Assembly (NCBI GenBank): GCA_008360955.1
Contig: LUCM01008940.1
Location: 269,366 to 333,365 of the forward strand
Reading direction: 5' to 3'
DNA from: Fasciolopsis buskii
Lineage: Eukaryota > Platyhelminthes > Trematoda > Plagiorchiida > Fasciolidae
Length of the DNA stretch: 64,000 nucleotides
The notes below the pieces were generated by a model, which made no database searches, had not been told where the DNA came from, and saw only the letters and a list, made by a program, of their open reading frames with translations. Position numbers and translations under genes: made by a program. Below are positions 50,214-61,006 of this stretch, piece by piece. The stretch's first letter is position 1; the number at the start of each line of letters is the position of its first letter.

Positions 50214-50861
50214 ATGGAAAAACACGAAGCAAGACTAAAAGTAATAGGACCAATGAAGAAACCCGTATACGTTCGTTTGCCTTTCAAAGGTGACATGGAA
50301 GCCGAAATTATCCAACGGAGACTGTCAAGTTCAATCAGTAGAACATTCTTTGCTGCACAGTTAAAAACTGTACTCGCATCCAAACCGATCATGTGTTTCC
50401 AACTAAAGGACAGACTGCCAGATTCTGCAGCCTCATTCTGCGTGTACTCATTCACTTGCTCCTGTGGGACCAGGTATATTGGCCGCCCTACCAGGTGTTT
50501 GTCCGATCGCGTTCGTGAACACCACCCGGCTTGGTTGAGCACAGGAACAATTAAGACAATCGCTAGCGCGGTGTGTTCACACCTTGTCGAGTCAAACCAC
50601 TCAGTGGACGTGACAAGTGCTTTTCGCACCATCTACAAAGTTAGGAGCGGACAATCAACAACTGTCAAGTGTCACATCTTGAACACAGCCGAAGCCGTAT
50701 CTATCCGTTTGTGTAACCCCCCTCTATGCGCTCAGAAACAATTTGTCCAGACTCTTAAACTTCCCTGGCCCACTTGTCGTTATTCGACAAGTGGTCTACA
50801 ACCTGATCGTGTGACAACTGATCAATTACACATACACACAGACACATTCTTGGAGTTGTGA
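50214..50861 (+). CDS. GIY-YIG endonuclease segment of a Penelope-like retroelement (reverse transcriptase missing)
   Basis: The ATG at 50214 gives 215 residues without interruption; the same frame is open a few codons further upstream. Residues about 16-70 resemble the linker that follows the reverse transcriptase in Penelope-like proteins. The nuclease follows: VYSF at 77-80 (GIY strand), TRYIG at 86-90 (YIG strand), Arg99/Arg101 and His103 in DRVREH (catalytic Arg region), Glu160 in NTAEAV and Asn168 in CNPPLC. Cys76, Cys82 and Cys84 fit the metal-binding cysteines often seen beside this domain. A typical PPLC...LKLPWP ending lies at 169-186, and the last about 30 residues run up to the right repeat. 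In complete elements this nuclease nicks target DNA for insertion. Here it is detached from any reverse transcriptase, so the copy should be non-autonomous. The intact frame suggests fairly recent insertion. It is the only frame in the window clearly longer than chance expectation. Confidence 0.85.
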   Translation: MEKHEARLKVIGPMKKPVYVRLPFKGDMEAEIIQRRLSSSISRTFFAAQLKTVLASKPIMCFQLKDRLPDSAASFCVYSFTCSCGTRYIGRPTRCLSDRVREHHPAWLSTGTIKTIASAVCSHLVESNHSVDVTSAFRTIYKVRSGQSTTVKCHILNTAEAVSIRLCNPPLCAQKQFVQTLKLPWPTCRYSTSGLQPDRVTTDQLHIHTDTFLEL

Positions 50862-50985
50862 ACAGATGTGACTGCAACCGGACAATTTCCCTTGAACCAT
50901 CTCCAGACCATATTTAGTGTTATGTATTGGCATGATTACGAATAACTGAAAACGAGCTTGTTCGTCACGTTGTGTTGTTCTCAAT
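50860..50985 (-). repeat. Right inverted terminal repeat of the Penelope-like unit
   Basis: Inverted copy of 50065-50190. It starts at the stop codon of the endonuclease frame (TGA at 50859-50861), so the coding frame ends essentially at the repeat boundary. Confidence 0.9.
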
Positions 50986-53965
50986 GTGTTCTGTGGGATT
51001 TTTCAAACGTTTAATGTAATTATTTGATCAGAAGCATTCGTTAAATTCAGGATCTGACGAGGGCGATACAGAGAGGAAAGGACAGTGAAAAGCGGAGACT
51101 GAAACTGTATTCTTTTCTTAGTACCTATATTAGTAAAAACTGATAGCAGTGCTAGCTGCATCGATGTTAGCAGTCAAAGTAATGATGGCGTTTTTAGTAG
51201 TGGTCATAATACGAAAAAATAAGACTTTTTAACTGCGTTCCTGGACCGAGAAATAGTTTATTGCCGTGGTAGGTCTGCGCAACTAAAGACGTATCCGAAC
51301 AATTTCGGCTGCGGTTTAAATGATAAACTTGAATTTTCAGTTAGTGAAGTTAGCTGAAATCAGTGTCAAATTTGGCTGCTTAGAACAGACCGTACAAACG
51401 GTGCTCAAGTGTGCTCAGCCACCTACACAAAGATGCACACAAACCGAAGTTCACATGGGTGGCGAACATTCCCCCCAGAAATCTTCCGCAGCCAGGTCTA
51501 ATTACATCACTGAGTGGCGGGGATGCGACGGGACACGGTCGACAGAGCGATCAACATAAGCAATCATAAACACACAAAACAAAGCAGATCCAGACTCAGT
51601 CGGACACAAACTCCTCAACCGAATTAACTTTGTCACGCAATGGGATTCTTTAATTACAGTGAATTTGGGCATATCACAGGTATGGGGAGAGAAGTGGTCA
51701 AACACTATTCTACATTTTTGCTTGTTCTACCGGAGTTTCTGTTTATCCCAAATGGAATCATCCACAGGTTCAGGCCAGGATCTCGCCTTAGCTGGCACCC
51801 CTTCTTTGAGTAAGCAATCTGCTGGAGTTACTGTTCCCTCCTAGAGTTTCCTGTTTCTTTTCGAATCTCTTTAGAAGCCGCATGTAACCACGATTAATTA
51901 CTTGTTTGAGTTGGGATAAGGTTACACTGCGAGAGATCTAAATAGAAAATTAAAAAGCTCTTGAAGACACGAAATTGCTTTGTAGCTGTGAGACAGCAAG
52001 GCCCGAATAAATTGCGTAAATATCTCGGCGAAATCGTGTCAATAAATTAAGTGACTCAAGTGAAGTGTTATTTAAATTTTGAGGAAAATCTTCCATCTGA
52101 ATCATATTGCACAAAACCAAGAACGAAAACTGAAATAAAAGGATGACTATCAACGGAGTAAACTTGAGTCCTTTGAGGATATCGTAACGGTTGATACGGT
52201 TTATGCTAATAATTCATTGTATGCGATCCTTGAGCATAAGAGTAGGAATTTCATTGTCTGATTATGCTGTTACCTTACAGTCAGACGAGCTCGATTCATT
52301 AGTCGACAGACCGAATTAACCGAAATTCAACACATTTTTTGCCGTTACCGAAAGTCTAAAACGCAACACAAAACCAAACAGGTGAAGAACATCCCGGGTT
52401 ATATCTACCATTCCATTTGCATTTGACTAAAGGTTACAAAATGTACAATTCATTGCAAAGGGGACAAAAATAATGCCACTCGTTTTGTACTACTGGCATA
52501 ACGAAGCAATGAAATTCGCATGTCGACCCAAAAAGCAGGTACTTTTTGTTGTTTGCACGGTGATTGTTTAGGAAAAATTGACAAGTGACAAGTCTGTTTG
52601 TAACGTCGCTCAAAAGTCGTCAATCTTAGCTAAGTCCCGACAAGTAGTCTACTTTTGTTTCTGAGATTGTGACCTTACTAGGATATAACATTCCCATTGA
52701 AAGTTGTTTAAATTAAAATTTTGAACTTTTCATATGTTTACAAAACATCAGCTACTGTATGTGACAAATGTTCTAGTGAACCTCATGTAACTCGTAATCC
52801 ATTGCAAGAGTAGAAGACGAGTGGACCATTAACGGACCTACTGCTTGCGGCTAATCCAAAAGATCTCGAGGACATGCATCATAGCCACAGTCGGGTACAG
52901 TTGATCTATGCAGTGTCCTTAAGCGCAAGTATTCGTAATACGGGCAGTTAATCAGATAACCCCCAATCGCCGCCTGTCTAACAAAGGAGAGTGTGAGAAT
53001 GCCTCCTTGTACCTCGTAAATGACAACTCTTTTTTCATTCACGGCAACGTATAACCCACCACAACCATTTTACTGTTCACAATGAAAGACGGAATTCAAC
53101 AGATTTCGTACGTCCGGGGTGTGGAATAATGTGTCGTCTTGGTAGAGCTGTGCCAAATACTTTCTACTGTCTCACATGATCGAGTTTCTTTTTAGAGGGT
53201 TTTTATTTCCCTTCTTTCTATGCGTGAGAGTAACTGCCACTCTTACCTTTTTATTTCAATCGCCCCAAGTATTCAAGCACGATAATGAATTCAGAAATAT
53301 GCTTACCTCGGAGGAGTTCCACTTCGGAGTTGATAGACTGTATTGTCCCTCTGGGTGTTTTCCATCCCTTCGATTTGGATTACTCTCCCAACTCCCGACT
53401 GCGGATCCGCAAGGATAAGGTATACGTCAGTGGCCAGAACGCAGTATATAAACCGAAAACGGACCGAACCAGACTGAAAGCAGTCAAGGCCTGTAAAGCA
53501 TCATGAGGTGACGCCGAACAAACGGAGGCAAAAATTCTGTGCGGGTGGACGAGGTCTGTTGGATTCAAAAGCTAAGATGGATATCTGTTGAGTTTCCAGG
53601 GTTGTAGTCAATCTCCTCGAATGACAAATGAGCTTATAGAGAGCCATCGGAAAGTTTGCATCAAGACTACCCGGACTGAACTGGGGGTCTCAAATTGGTG
53701 AACCAACATCCAAAAGGGATTTGAACCATCCGATATATCGTCTAAGGTCTTAATTTACTGTTTCCCAACAAGTAGGATTTGGATGTGCTTGGGCTAGTTG
53801 TGTAAACTTAAACAGAACCGAGTGACATTGGGGACGTCATTGTGTACACTAGTTCGAAACGTTTTCATTGATTTAATCTATACAGTTCGCTGTGGCTGTG
53901 CCACGGCTTCTCCGAGAAGTGATATACTTTGTGCCCACACAATGCCGAGAGTGACTCTAACACGA
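50986..53965. other. Non-coding stretch, no supported gene
   Basis: Open frames of up to about 80 codons (51320-51559 and 53176-53418 on plus) with no motif. The sequence 51.42-51.60 kb has some CpG and may be old repeat. The 53.40-53.60 kb part is similar and could belong to the 5' untranslated region of the LINE relic that follows, but it has no identifiable protein. Confidence 0.35.
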
Positions 53966-54259
53966 AATTCAAACCTAAACGTGCACACAATGTTATGGAT
54001 CCATACTTTGAGAATTACATTAGATACATGCAGCCAGTGCATTAAGAAGCCAGCATTCTACGACTAAATAACTGGGCAAGCTTGTCTATTCGAAGCAAAC
54101 CTCTCTGTCTCTGACAGCCTACAAATTAATTCCCACAAATAGACGGGACCCATTGCATCCATCGCTTTTGGCCAGTAGACGATTCCTGGCTTCAGGGTGT
54201 AACAGTCGCAATAAACAGTCGAATGTACAGAGTCCTGAGATCTTAGAAGCCAAGTCCAC

Positions 54260-54660
54260 TAAGAATCAACAAGGTGCGGCCCAGGTGCACTCCTTTCAAC
54301 GTGGTCGTTATAGAAGTCTATTTCCCAAATTTATGTGCTGAGCAGATCAACTAAGAAGCCTTCTAAAATGGACCTCAGAATTTAGTCACTCATGTCCATT
54401 CAAATGAGGGAGATTAAAATACCTTTACGGGATCAGCAGATGAACGTACCCAAGTTATACTAAGAAAGTTGGGCCTCGATGAACAGTATCAACATAGGGA
54501 CCTCGTTGGCCAAGTTTGTGGATCTCAGTCGACTGGTTAACATCGACGCCCATCTCCAGCATCCATAAAGACATTTACTGAAGTGGTTCCTCAGCAACGA
54601 CCGGATAATGTGAAACCTACTGTATCATGGTGCCTTTTGGATAGGCGTCCTCAACACAGT
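54260..54660 (+). pseudogene. Endonuclease domain fragment of the RTE-like LINE
   Basis: From 54301 the frame reads VVVIEVYFPN, the position of the VYAPT-type strand in AP-endonucleases. After two stops comes EGD at 54406-54414 followed, past a stop, by NTFTG, corresponding to the GDxN catalytic motif. It continues ADERTQVILRKLGLD, then shifts frame to SRLVNIDAHLQHP and RHLLKWFLSND near 54.53-54.60 kb. That stretch matches the conserved region of these endonucleases before the final active-site histidine. At least five stops or shifts make it non-functional. Confidence 0.6.
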
Positions 54661-54870
54661 ACCATGGGGCATGCTGGGGTTGTGTAATGGGAAATACCAA
54701 CGATAGCAGCCAAACACTGGCACACATTTGCTTAAGCTTCGTCCTTCAGTAAACGAAAACGAAAAACGCAATGATTGTTGAAGCATTTTAGAACTCTTAT
54801 TCATATGCTCCTCTCTAAGGACGTGAGACCTTCTCACTCCATGGTGCGCGAAAGCAGTGGCCACCTCTTA

Positions 54871-55520
54871 TCGGAATGCACAGAGAGGCTTCAAAGATGG
54901 AGTGAACGATTCAGTCAGTTGTTCAACCGCCATCCCATCCAATCTGCCTGTATAAAGTCACCGGGTATATTGGTGCAATATGAAATTAACTTTGAGGTTC
55001 TCAGCCCATTGGAAATCATCTACGCCGTCCAGAAAAAGAAACATTAAGTAGCCTGAAGAAGTTGGAGTCCCACCAGAGGTCTTCATGTCCTGTTTACCAA
55101 CACTACTGGGTGCACTATATACGTGATTTCGTTTCATTTGGGATATAGACGTTTCCCCAAAGACTGAAAAGATTTTATTCTGTTCCTCACACCAAGAAAG
55201 ATGACAATAAAACCAGTGCAACCTGCAGAGACACCTGCCTCGTTCATACAGTGAATAAGCTTATTGTGATCTTTCTACCAAACAGCTTTGCTGTTGTTCC
55301 AGGCCTAAAAACACGTTTGTTGAATTTCGGCAATAGAGAGTCTCTGCTGACCAGAATTTTACGCCTTGTCAAAATGTAAAACACCGACATAAATTCCGTA
55401 AGCCCGTCAAAGTGCGCTTCATTGGTTTTCAGATCGTAGTTGACTTAACTGACGGACACCAACTGGGAAACTTATTTCTAAGTAGGGAATGCCCGAAAAT
55501 CATATCAGGATTTTTTATCT
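54871..55520 (+). pseudogene. Reverse transcriptase fragment of the RTE-like LINE
   Basis: From 54871 the frame reads ECTERLQRWSERFSQLFNRH, the conserved linker helix that precedes the RT fingers in RTE elements, and later SPLEIIYAVQKKKH. After a frameshift LKRFYSVPHTKKDDNK (about 55.16-55.21 kb) matches the region just before the NYR block. Then come ADQNFTPCQ and HRHKFRKPVKVRFIGFQIV (about 55.35-55.45 kb). The last covers RT motif A; the first Asp of its FxDF word is Gly here. GNLFLSRECPKIISG closes the similarity. No YxDD motif remains. Confidence 0.65.
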
Positions 55521-55639
55521 TTTGCTTCCTTTATTAATGAAATAACAGTGTATATCATTTTTCAGGAAGGGGTAAATAAACCCATGCGCTTTTGACGAAG
55601 AGTCTCCAAAGTTCCCACTCAAATGAAATTTTCGTCAAG

Positions 55640-55922
55640 GCCATTCCTGTCATTAATCATATTTATTTGCTCTACCGATTGGATAATGCGCTTAGGTCTG
55701 AGCAACCTTCGATGAATACAACTCGGTCAAGCTTCTCAGCTTACCGACTTCGAGCTCACCGACAAAGTTATTATACGAAAGGTTCCGAAAACTTTAGACC
55801 CGGTTTTAGACCGACTTGGAGCAAGGGTTATCAACTTGGAGATACCCATTTCAAAGACGATCCTCAAAAATATGCAGGACTCTATGCACTGTATCCACAT
55901 CAACGGCAAACTCTAGCAACTG
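55640..55922 (+). CDS. Candidate exon, unidentified
   Basis: A 94-codon open stretch, most protein-like from about 55700, contains SSFSAYRLRAHRQSYYTKGS and a Gly/Asp/Lys-rich part (KGYQLGDTHFKDDPQKYAGL). It ends near a GT at 55923, although the frame continues to a TGA at 55949. The left boundary is uncertain: the in-phase acceptor (gtcaag) is weak. It lies about 0.1 kb downstream of the LINE relic. No domain is recognised. Confidence 0.3.
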
Positions 55923-58900
55923 GTGTGATAATTAAAGCATTTGGATTGTGATATTCAACATAAAGATGAAAAGAGAAACTAGATGCAAATTCGGTTTGAC
56001 TGAGTAGGGAAATTGTTTCTACAACCTCGTGAAACGTTGTGGTTTTTGCAGAACATGTCCCCTTAAAAATGTGCACATCAACCAGGCTTCCTCCCTTTCG
56101 ATGACTAAGGATACAAGCAAAACCTGGCCGCTAATAGTAGGCGATTCAGACAGACTAGAAATCCTCGACCACGAATGCTTCTTCTATAACACAAAATTAC
56201 ACTGTGTGACTTCGTCTTATGCTTCGGAGTGTGTGTGAATACGAAGCGACTACTTTTGTTGTTACAACTACCTGTCTTACAGCGATTTTCATGTCATCAA
56301 CCGAAACAAATTACGAGCCTACTGGCATCACACTGTCCGGACAAGAAACCTGGCCTTGATGGCCAACTGAAGAAGTCGGTAAGCGCTATTAATGCTGATG
56401 TGGATTGCTTAGTCCTTCAGATGACTTTCAGAGTACCCGGATTTTGCAGCATGAAGACCTTGCTGATGATCGTAAGGCATGCAAAGGTATAATCAGAATC
56501 AACCAAGAAGCTTGCTTATCTTTTTGTACGTGTTAGTCGTAGGAAAGAAAAATGAATTTATGTACCCACGTGTGCATTGGGATTCCCATTCCAAAGACCA
56601 TAATAAATTCCCACTGAAACAACCTTTTATTATTTAGGAAACCCGAGCGCAACTAATATGCAACTATAATTTCTGAAAGCCCTGTATAGAGTACTATAAG
56701 GAATGAACTGACAACTGAACGGGGCGAGGGAAAACTATTGATTTGCCACCGCGAACATATCGGCAGCGGTATTTACGATTACCGCCCATTTCACTGTCAT
56801 AAAACAACCAAAAATTTGTGCGTTGCATAGGCCAGACGGAATATTTCTGGATTTTGTTTGGAAAAGAATAAAATAAAACCAAACAGCATAAAACTAGCTC
56901 ATCCGATCAATTTTGTTGTGCATACCCAGCTGTCTGTTCCACCTGACAATGGTTGTGTGGATATTTTGCCATTGTTAGATCATCATCGTAATGTCCCGAA
57001 GAAGCCTGCCGAAGAGCCAAATAGACCAACAACGAAGATTTGGAAGGAATTGTAATTTGTCTCATTGGATCATTGTCATATCAACCGGGCTGTCCCTTTA
57101 TGATCTGGGCAATGACCTACAGATAAGCCAAGTTAGTAATTCAAACAAAATTAGTAATAATGAAACAAATGTAGTTTTATCCAGATAAAATTCCACTGAT
57201 TAGCTGAAAGGCTTACATACAGGACATATGCTGGTTATTAAAAGAAACTTGTGATGGAGCAAAGAAACCTAAATTTCTCTTCTTATTTCGATTTTGATTC
57301 TTCAACGAGCTGTCCGAATCGGGCATAGCGGTCAGCACTACAAGTGGTGCAACATCGACATATATGACAAAGTGATTATACAATATATTTGAGCAATCCA
57401 GTCACGGAGCTAATTCGGTTTTGATAACGCTCGAGACTTGTAGTTTACAGATAAATTTTCAGGAATAGTGCCACTCGGAAAATTTCCCAAATCCTAATTT
57501 CCAAATGAAAGAGCAAAAATGTTGGCGGTTACGGAATTAGAATTCATATCTCTTAAGTACTAAGCCTATGCATAAGTACTGACACACATAGAGTGAAATG
57601 TTTGTAAAGTGTGCACTATTTTTGAAGAAACCCGCCACACTACTCGGTATGTCAGCAATCAGAAGGAGATCATTTTATCCAATGATACACACTTCAGAGT
57701 GGATCCTACTACCCACAACTTGTCGTGCTTCCGGGTACATTTGGCTAGGAAGATGGTCTTGATCACCAGTCAAACTATCACTTATTTGTTCAGGGAGTAA
57801 ACCCTCATAGCATGTTTTAATCTCACAGTAACTGAATATTGATCGAACAGCCAGTTTCATTCACCAGATTAGAAATAAATGATTGCGGTGTTCTTTTGCC
57901 TATAAAACCAAATGATCAAAATACATTTGATATTAATAGAGCAACACGTAATCCCGACTGATCCAAAGTGCTTGGCACAGATGTAATAAGTTGGCGTCCA
58001 GCCGACAAGGTAGAATTTCCTCAGATGGTTGCCAATTTTGATCTACACCAATCAATTTTAGAAGAGCATTCAGTTCCAGCAACTGGATTTCTGCCAACCA
58101 ATCGCGTGCATAAGCTGTCTGTTGATGTATTTTATAAAACTGGCAAAAACTCCGTAAAACTGTGCACGGTAATGCTCTACCTGCAGCGCACTTTTTAGTT
58201 GGGTTTTTAAAGCATACCGGATCTGCAAAAAGGCATTTTCCGTTAGGGCTTTTTTCAAAGCCGAATGATGTAGCTCAATTGACCGGATGCAAAATTAGCT
58301 ATCCACGTTTAAGAGAACACGAAAAGAGCTACAAAAAGCAAAACCCTCAGTTGAAAATTTTCTTTCTACCCAAACAGTTAAGTGCAATGCAATCAACATA
58401 GGGGCCAGACAAAGCAGAAAATGGGCTAATGCTGCCGGAAATTTGGTAGGCCAGATTTTCAACTAGATATCAGTTCCGAAGCTTATAATCAGACATGACG
58501 ACGGTCATGGATGTGTACATGGTAATCGTTCAAGTCGAAAACCGTACTACTTAACCTTCCTGGTACTTGGCAAACCATTCATTCACGTTTGGCGTTATTC
58601 GCAATGGGGTTTTTCTGAAGGCCAATGTGACTTAGGAAACTAACGACAAGTTATGCAATTTGGGAGGTTTCCCTGAAGGCAAACACATTTGTTGCCTAAA
58701 GACTCATAAAACAGTGCCAAAGAAATTTGTGGAACACGCTTAAGGTCTCTTAATTATTTTATATCTTAGTGGAAAAATGCACCTTACGCTTCTGATCACC
58801 GTTTGCTCACCCAGTCAACAGGCATCGTGCTCTTGCAGCAGCACCTTGTTCGACATCTGCTAATTATATTATTCGGTGAAATTCTGTGCTTTAAAGCGGT

Positions 58901-58931
58901 TCAGGCCTCGTTAGGTCTGTGACAACATCAG
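55923..58931. other. Unresolved region with several splice-flanked open segments
   Basis: Possible exon signals occur at gtttttgcag (56051) and cttacag|cgattt (56281) with a donor aagtcg|gtaagc near 56379. The segment between them is open in all three frames, so no reading can be preferred. Around 58.0-58.26 kb both strands are open and protein-like, including a Cys-rich minus frame. I make no gene call; a host gene with small exons here is possible. Confidence 0.3.
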
Positions 58932-61006
58932 TAAAATTTTAACCCTGTCCTGACTACCGCTGTAGGAAATTAACCGTGCTGCCTTCTGTGTGAAGTGCTG
59001 GGTTTTTCAGTTCATTTTGCATAGTTTTATCGTGCGTGCATTTCGGTCCAAGACACTGCATTTGAGGAGCTACGAGCACAGCATGCTTGCATTTTGAGGT
59101 GAGTAAGGAAAAGGGGAAATTCGAATATTGACTATTTTTTGAAAGAAGAGAGTTGTTTTTTCTGACTGGACTGAAGCGCCAGTGAATTATCGATGGACTT
59201 TCCCAATGGCTGGGGGTTTTTCAATAGAGAAAAACAGGACAGCGTTATATTCACTGGCTAGATAGAATGTGATATATACATATACATAACCTGATTGCAA
59301 AATGGAACTATTTTTTGCCAAAGTTGATAAGGGAAAAAACTACGTTAACTGAATACAAAACGATATCCTTAAACTGACGGGTTTAAGCCCCACTGCGATT
59401 TTACACTTGGTGTTACATATAAGTCCAGCAATAGCGATTCAGACTGATTTCATAGAGTAAACGAGTAGGCGAATTCGATTAAGAGACAATGTTTATGGAG
59501 GAGATCCACTCAAGCGGAAACAGGACTCAGCATTTATCAAAACTAAAACTCTAAGCTCCCTTCGGAATATGTTAATTTTTCGTTTACATTTTGACAGGTA
59601 ACACGCTTTCCAAACGAACACTAGAAGTGACAATTATTTAGATAATTTTCAACCCACCCCATGGAAGAATGCATATTTTGAGCTTGGAACAAAAGATAGA
59701 GGTCCCATGGTTCACTCCGGTGAGTTGTTGCGGGGACATGTATTTACCCAGTGACTGGCTTGGTTCGCAGTTCACACTAAATCACGTAATATTTCCAAGC
59801 ATGTTTTTAATGCCGAGTATTCTTGAAGACACAAACCTATTAAATACATCTACTTTCCGGATAATCATGCATTACTAACTTATTTACTTCATGGTTTGAT
59901 ACTTGCCTTTAGGTTGACGAATGTACGAATAACATCAATTTATTACGGAATTGGCTGATCAAACCAGCTAGTGTATCGTCCATTGCACGCAGGTGAAGAT
60001 GCACAGGTTGTCCTAATAGTTTCCCATTTTCATCCCCCAACTCCTTATTACTTCTCCCAATTACGACCTCTCTGTTGTGCTTGCGTTATAAGGGCTGGTA
60101 CGCAAATTGGCGTACATTTATCTTATCAGAATGATCCCAGTTGTCATTCTCACTCTGATCCACAGTATTGGACCGCCTGCTTTGAAATCAAACGTTTGTA
60201 TGGCCGTTTGATCTGGTTTAACATTGTTTCCTTGTTCGACTAATTTACGGTATGCATTATTTGCACATCCCACTTTCCTGTTTATAACGCCAAGACATGT
60301 TATTCCGGATGCATCCTAGATTTCCACTAAACCCGCTTTGCTGTGCGCGCAACTCGGCTGGCCATAAACACGGGCCACACGGGATGAGCAACAATGAAGA
60401 TAGATCCAAGGTCATTCGACGAGAACTTGCTTCGGTTAGAATGGAACAGGATAAAAGGCAAATCTCGTCAAAAGATTCTACTGGAATTAAGGGGTTCTCG
60501 GTTTTTTCGACTGTAATATCCTCTTCATAAACACATGAAATTTCTTTTCGAATCGATGCTTCGTCCAAAGACCACGTTTTCTGACTGCAACTGACAGTCT
60601 TTTACCCAGGTAACTTCTGATTTTTATTCCAGTCAAAGTCACTTAATTTCGCAAGTTATTCTAAGCTTACCAGCTGGTTTTGAGCACTTGCTTAGAAACT
60701 AAGACGGAAGTCATCTAAGTTGCAATTACAAATTCTGTTACTGTCGTCTGATTTCAATCAATCTATGCAATTAGAAAAATAACGCGCTTCAGGTTACACT
60801 CGCACAAACTAGTCAGAAATTCTGCCAAACACGAATCCAACAAAAATGGCCATCCTCTTTCTGTCCCTGCTTTCAGGTTATCATTTTGGAACAGTTGAAT
60901 CAGAACTGTCCGAGAAAAATTTCGATCGTAATAAAAAATCTTTAAGTTAACCGTGAGCAATTCAGTTTATTACTTTCTTCGTGTGTTCTGTGCGTGCATG
61001 GATGTG
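58932..61006 (+). repeat. Left arm of a large inverted repeat (palindrome)
   Basis: Every base x from 58932 to 61006 pairs with position 122932-x in the right arm. I compared most of the arm line by line and the rest through identical translations. I found one difference (G at 59483 against a T, i.e. A on this strand, at 63449). The match stops abruptly at 61006, where gatgtg is followed by tttg on the left and gttg on the reversed right arm. The outer end cannot be seen because the right arm reaches the window edge. No transposon ends or transposase are recognisable. Confidence 0.97.
59642..59992 (+). CDS. Candidate two-exon coding segment inside the palindrome arm (mirrored at 62940-63290)
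   Basis: Segment 59642-59719 (after atttag, before gtgagt) is 26 codons in phase 0, containing GRMHILSLEQKIEVPWFTP. Segment 59913-59992 (after cctttag, before gtgaag) is open only in the frame VDECTNNINLLRNWLIKPAS. The two join in phase 0 without a stop over a 193-nt intron. A further splice-like block, cag|59011-59098|gtgagt, precedes them but does not join in an open frame. The peptides are not recognised. If genuine, the palindrome contains two convergent near-identical copies of this gene segment, one on + and one on -. Signals and lengths remain compatible with chance. Confidence 0.25.

Larger units (their letters stand above)
50065..50985 (+). mobile_element. Compact Penelope-like element: endonuclease-only unit with inverted terminal repeats
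   Basis: This is a 921-bp unit. Positions 50065-50190 recur in inverted orientation at 50860-50985 (about 9 differences in 126). The two copies enclose a single open frame encoding the C-terminal part of a Penelope-like retroelement protein with a GIY-YIG nuclease. The reverse transcriptase that should precede this part is absent. Known Penelope-like elements carry terminal repeats that may be direct or inverted and are often 5'-truncated. A 5'-truncated copy bounded by an inverted partial repeat would explain this structure. I see no clear target-site duplication outside the arms (flanks tttttctata and gtgttctgtg). Confidence 0.75.
53966..55520 (+). mobile_element. Decayed RTE-like non-LTR retrotransposon (LINE) relic
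   Basis: Translation in shifting plus-strand frames gives, in the correct order, segments resembling the apurinic endonuclease and then the reverse transcriptase of RTE-type LINEs. Each is interrupted by stops and frameshifts. The reverse-transcriptase similarity fades at about 55.52 kb, before the YxDD catalytic block. No 3' tail or target-site duplication is seen, so the copy is truncated at its 3' end or broken by later sequence. The left boundary is approximate: endonuclease-like similarity is convincing only from about 54.26 kb. The element is old and inactive. Confidence 0.65.

Noticed and set aside
50189..50632. A 147-codon minus-strand frame
   Set aside because: It is the antisense shadow of the Penelope-like endonuclease frame.
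60257..60568. A 103-codon minus-strand frame in the palindrome arm (and its mirror copy)
   Set aside because: The opposite strand is open over the same interval (60297-60530) with equally plausible composition. No splice signals or motif favour either, and duplication of the frame follows only from the inverted repeat.
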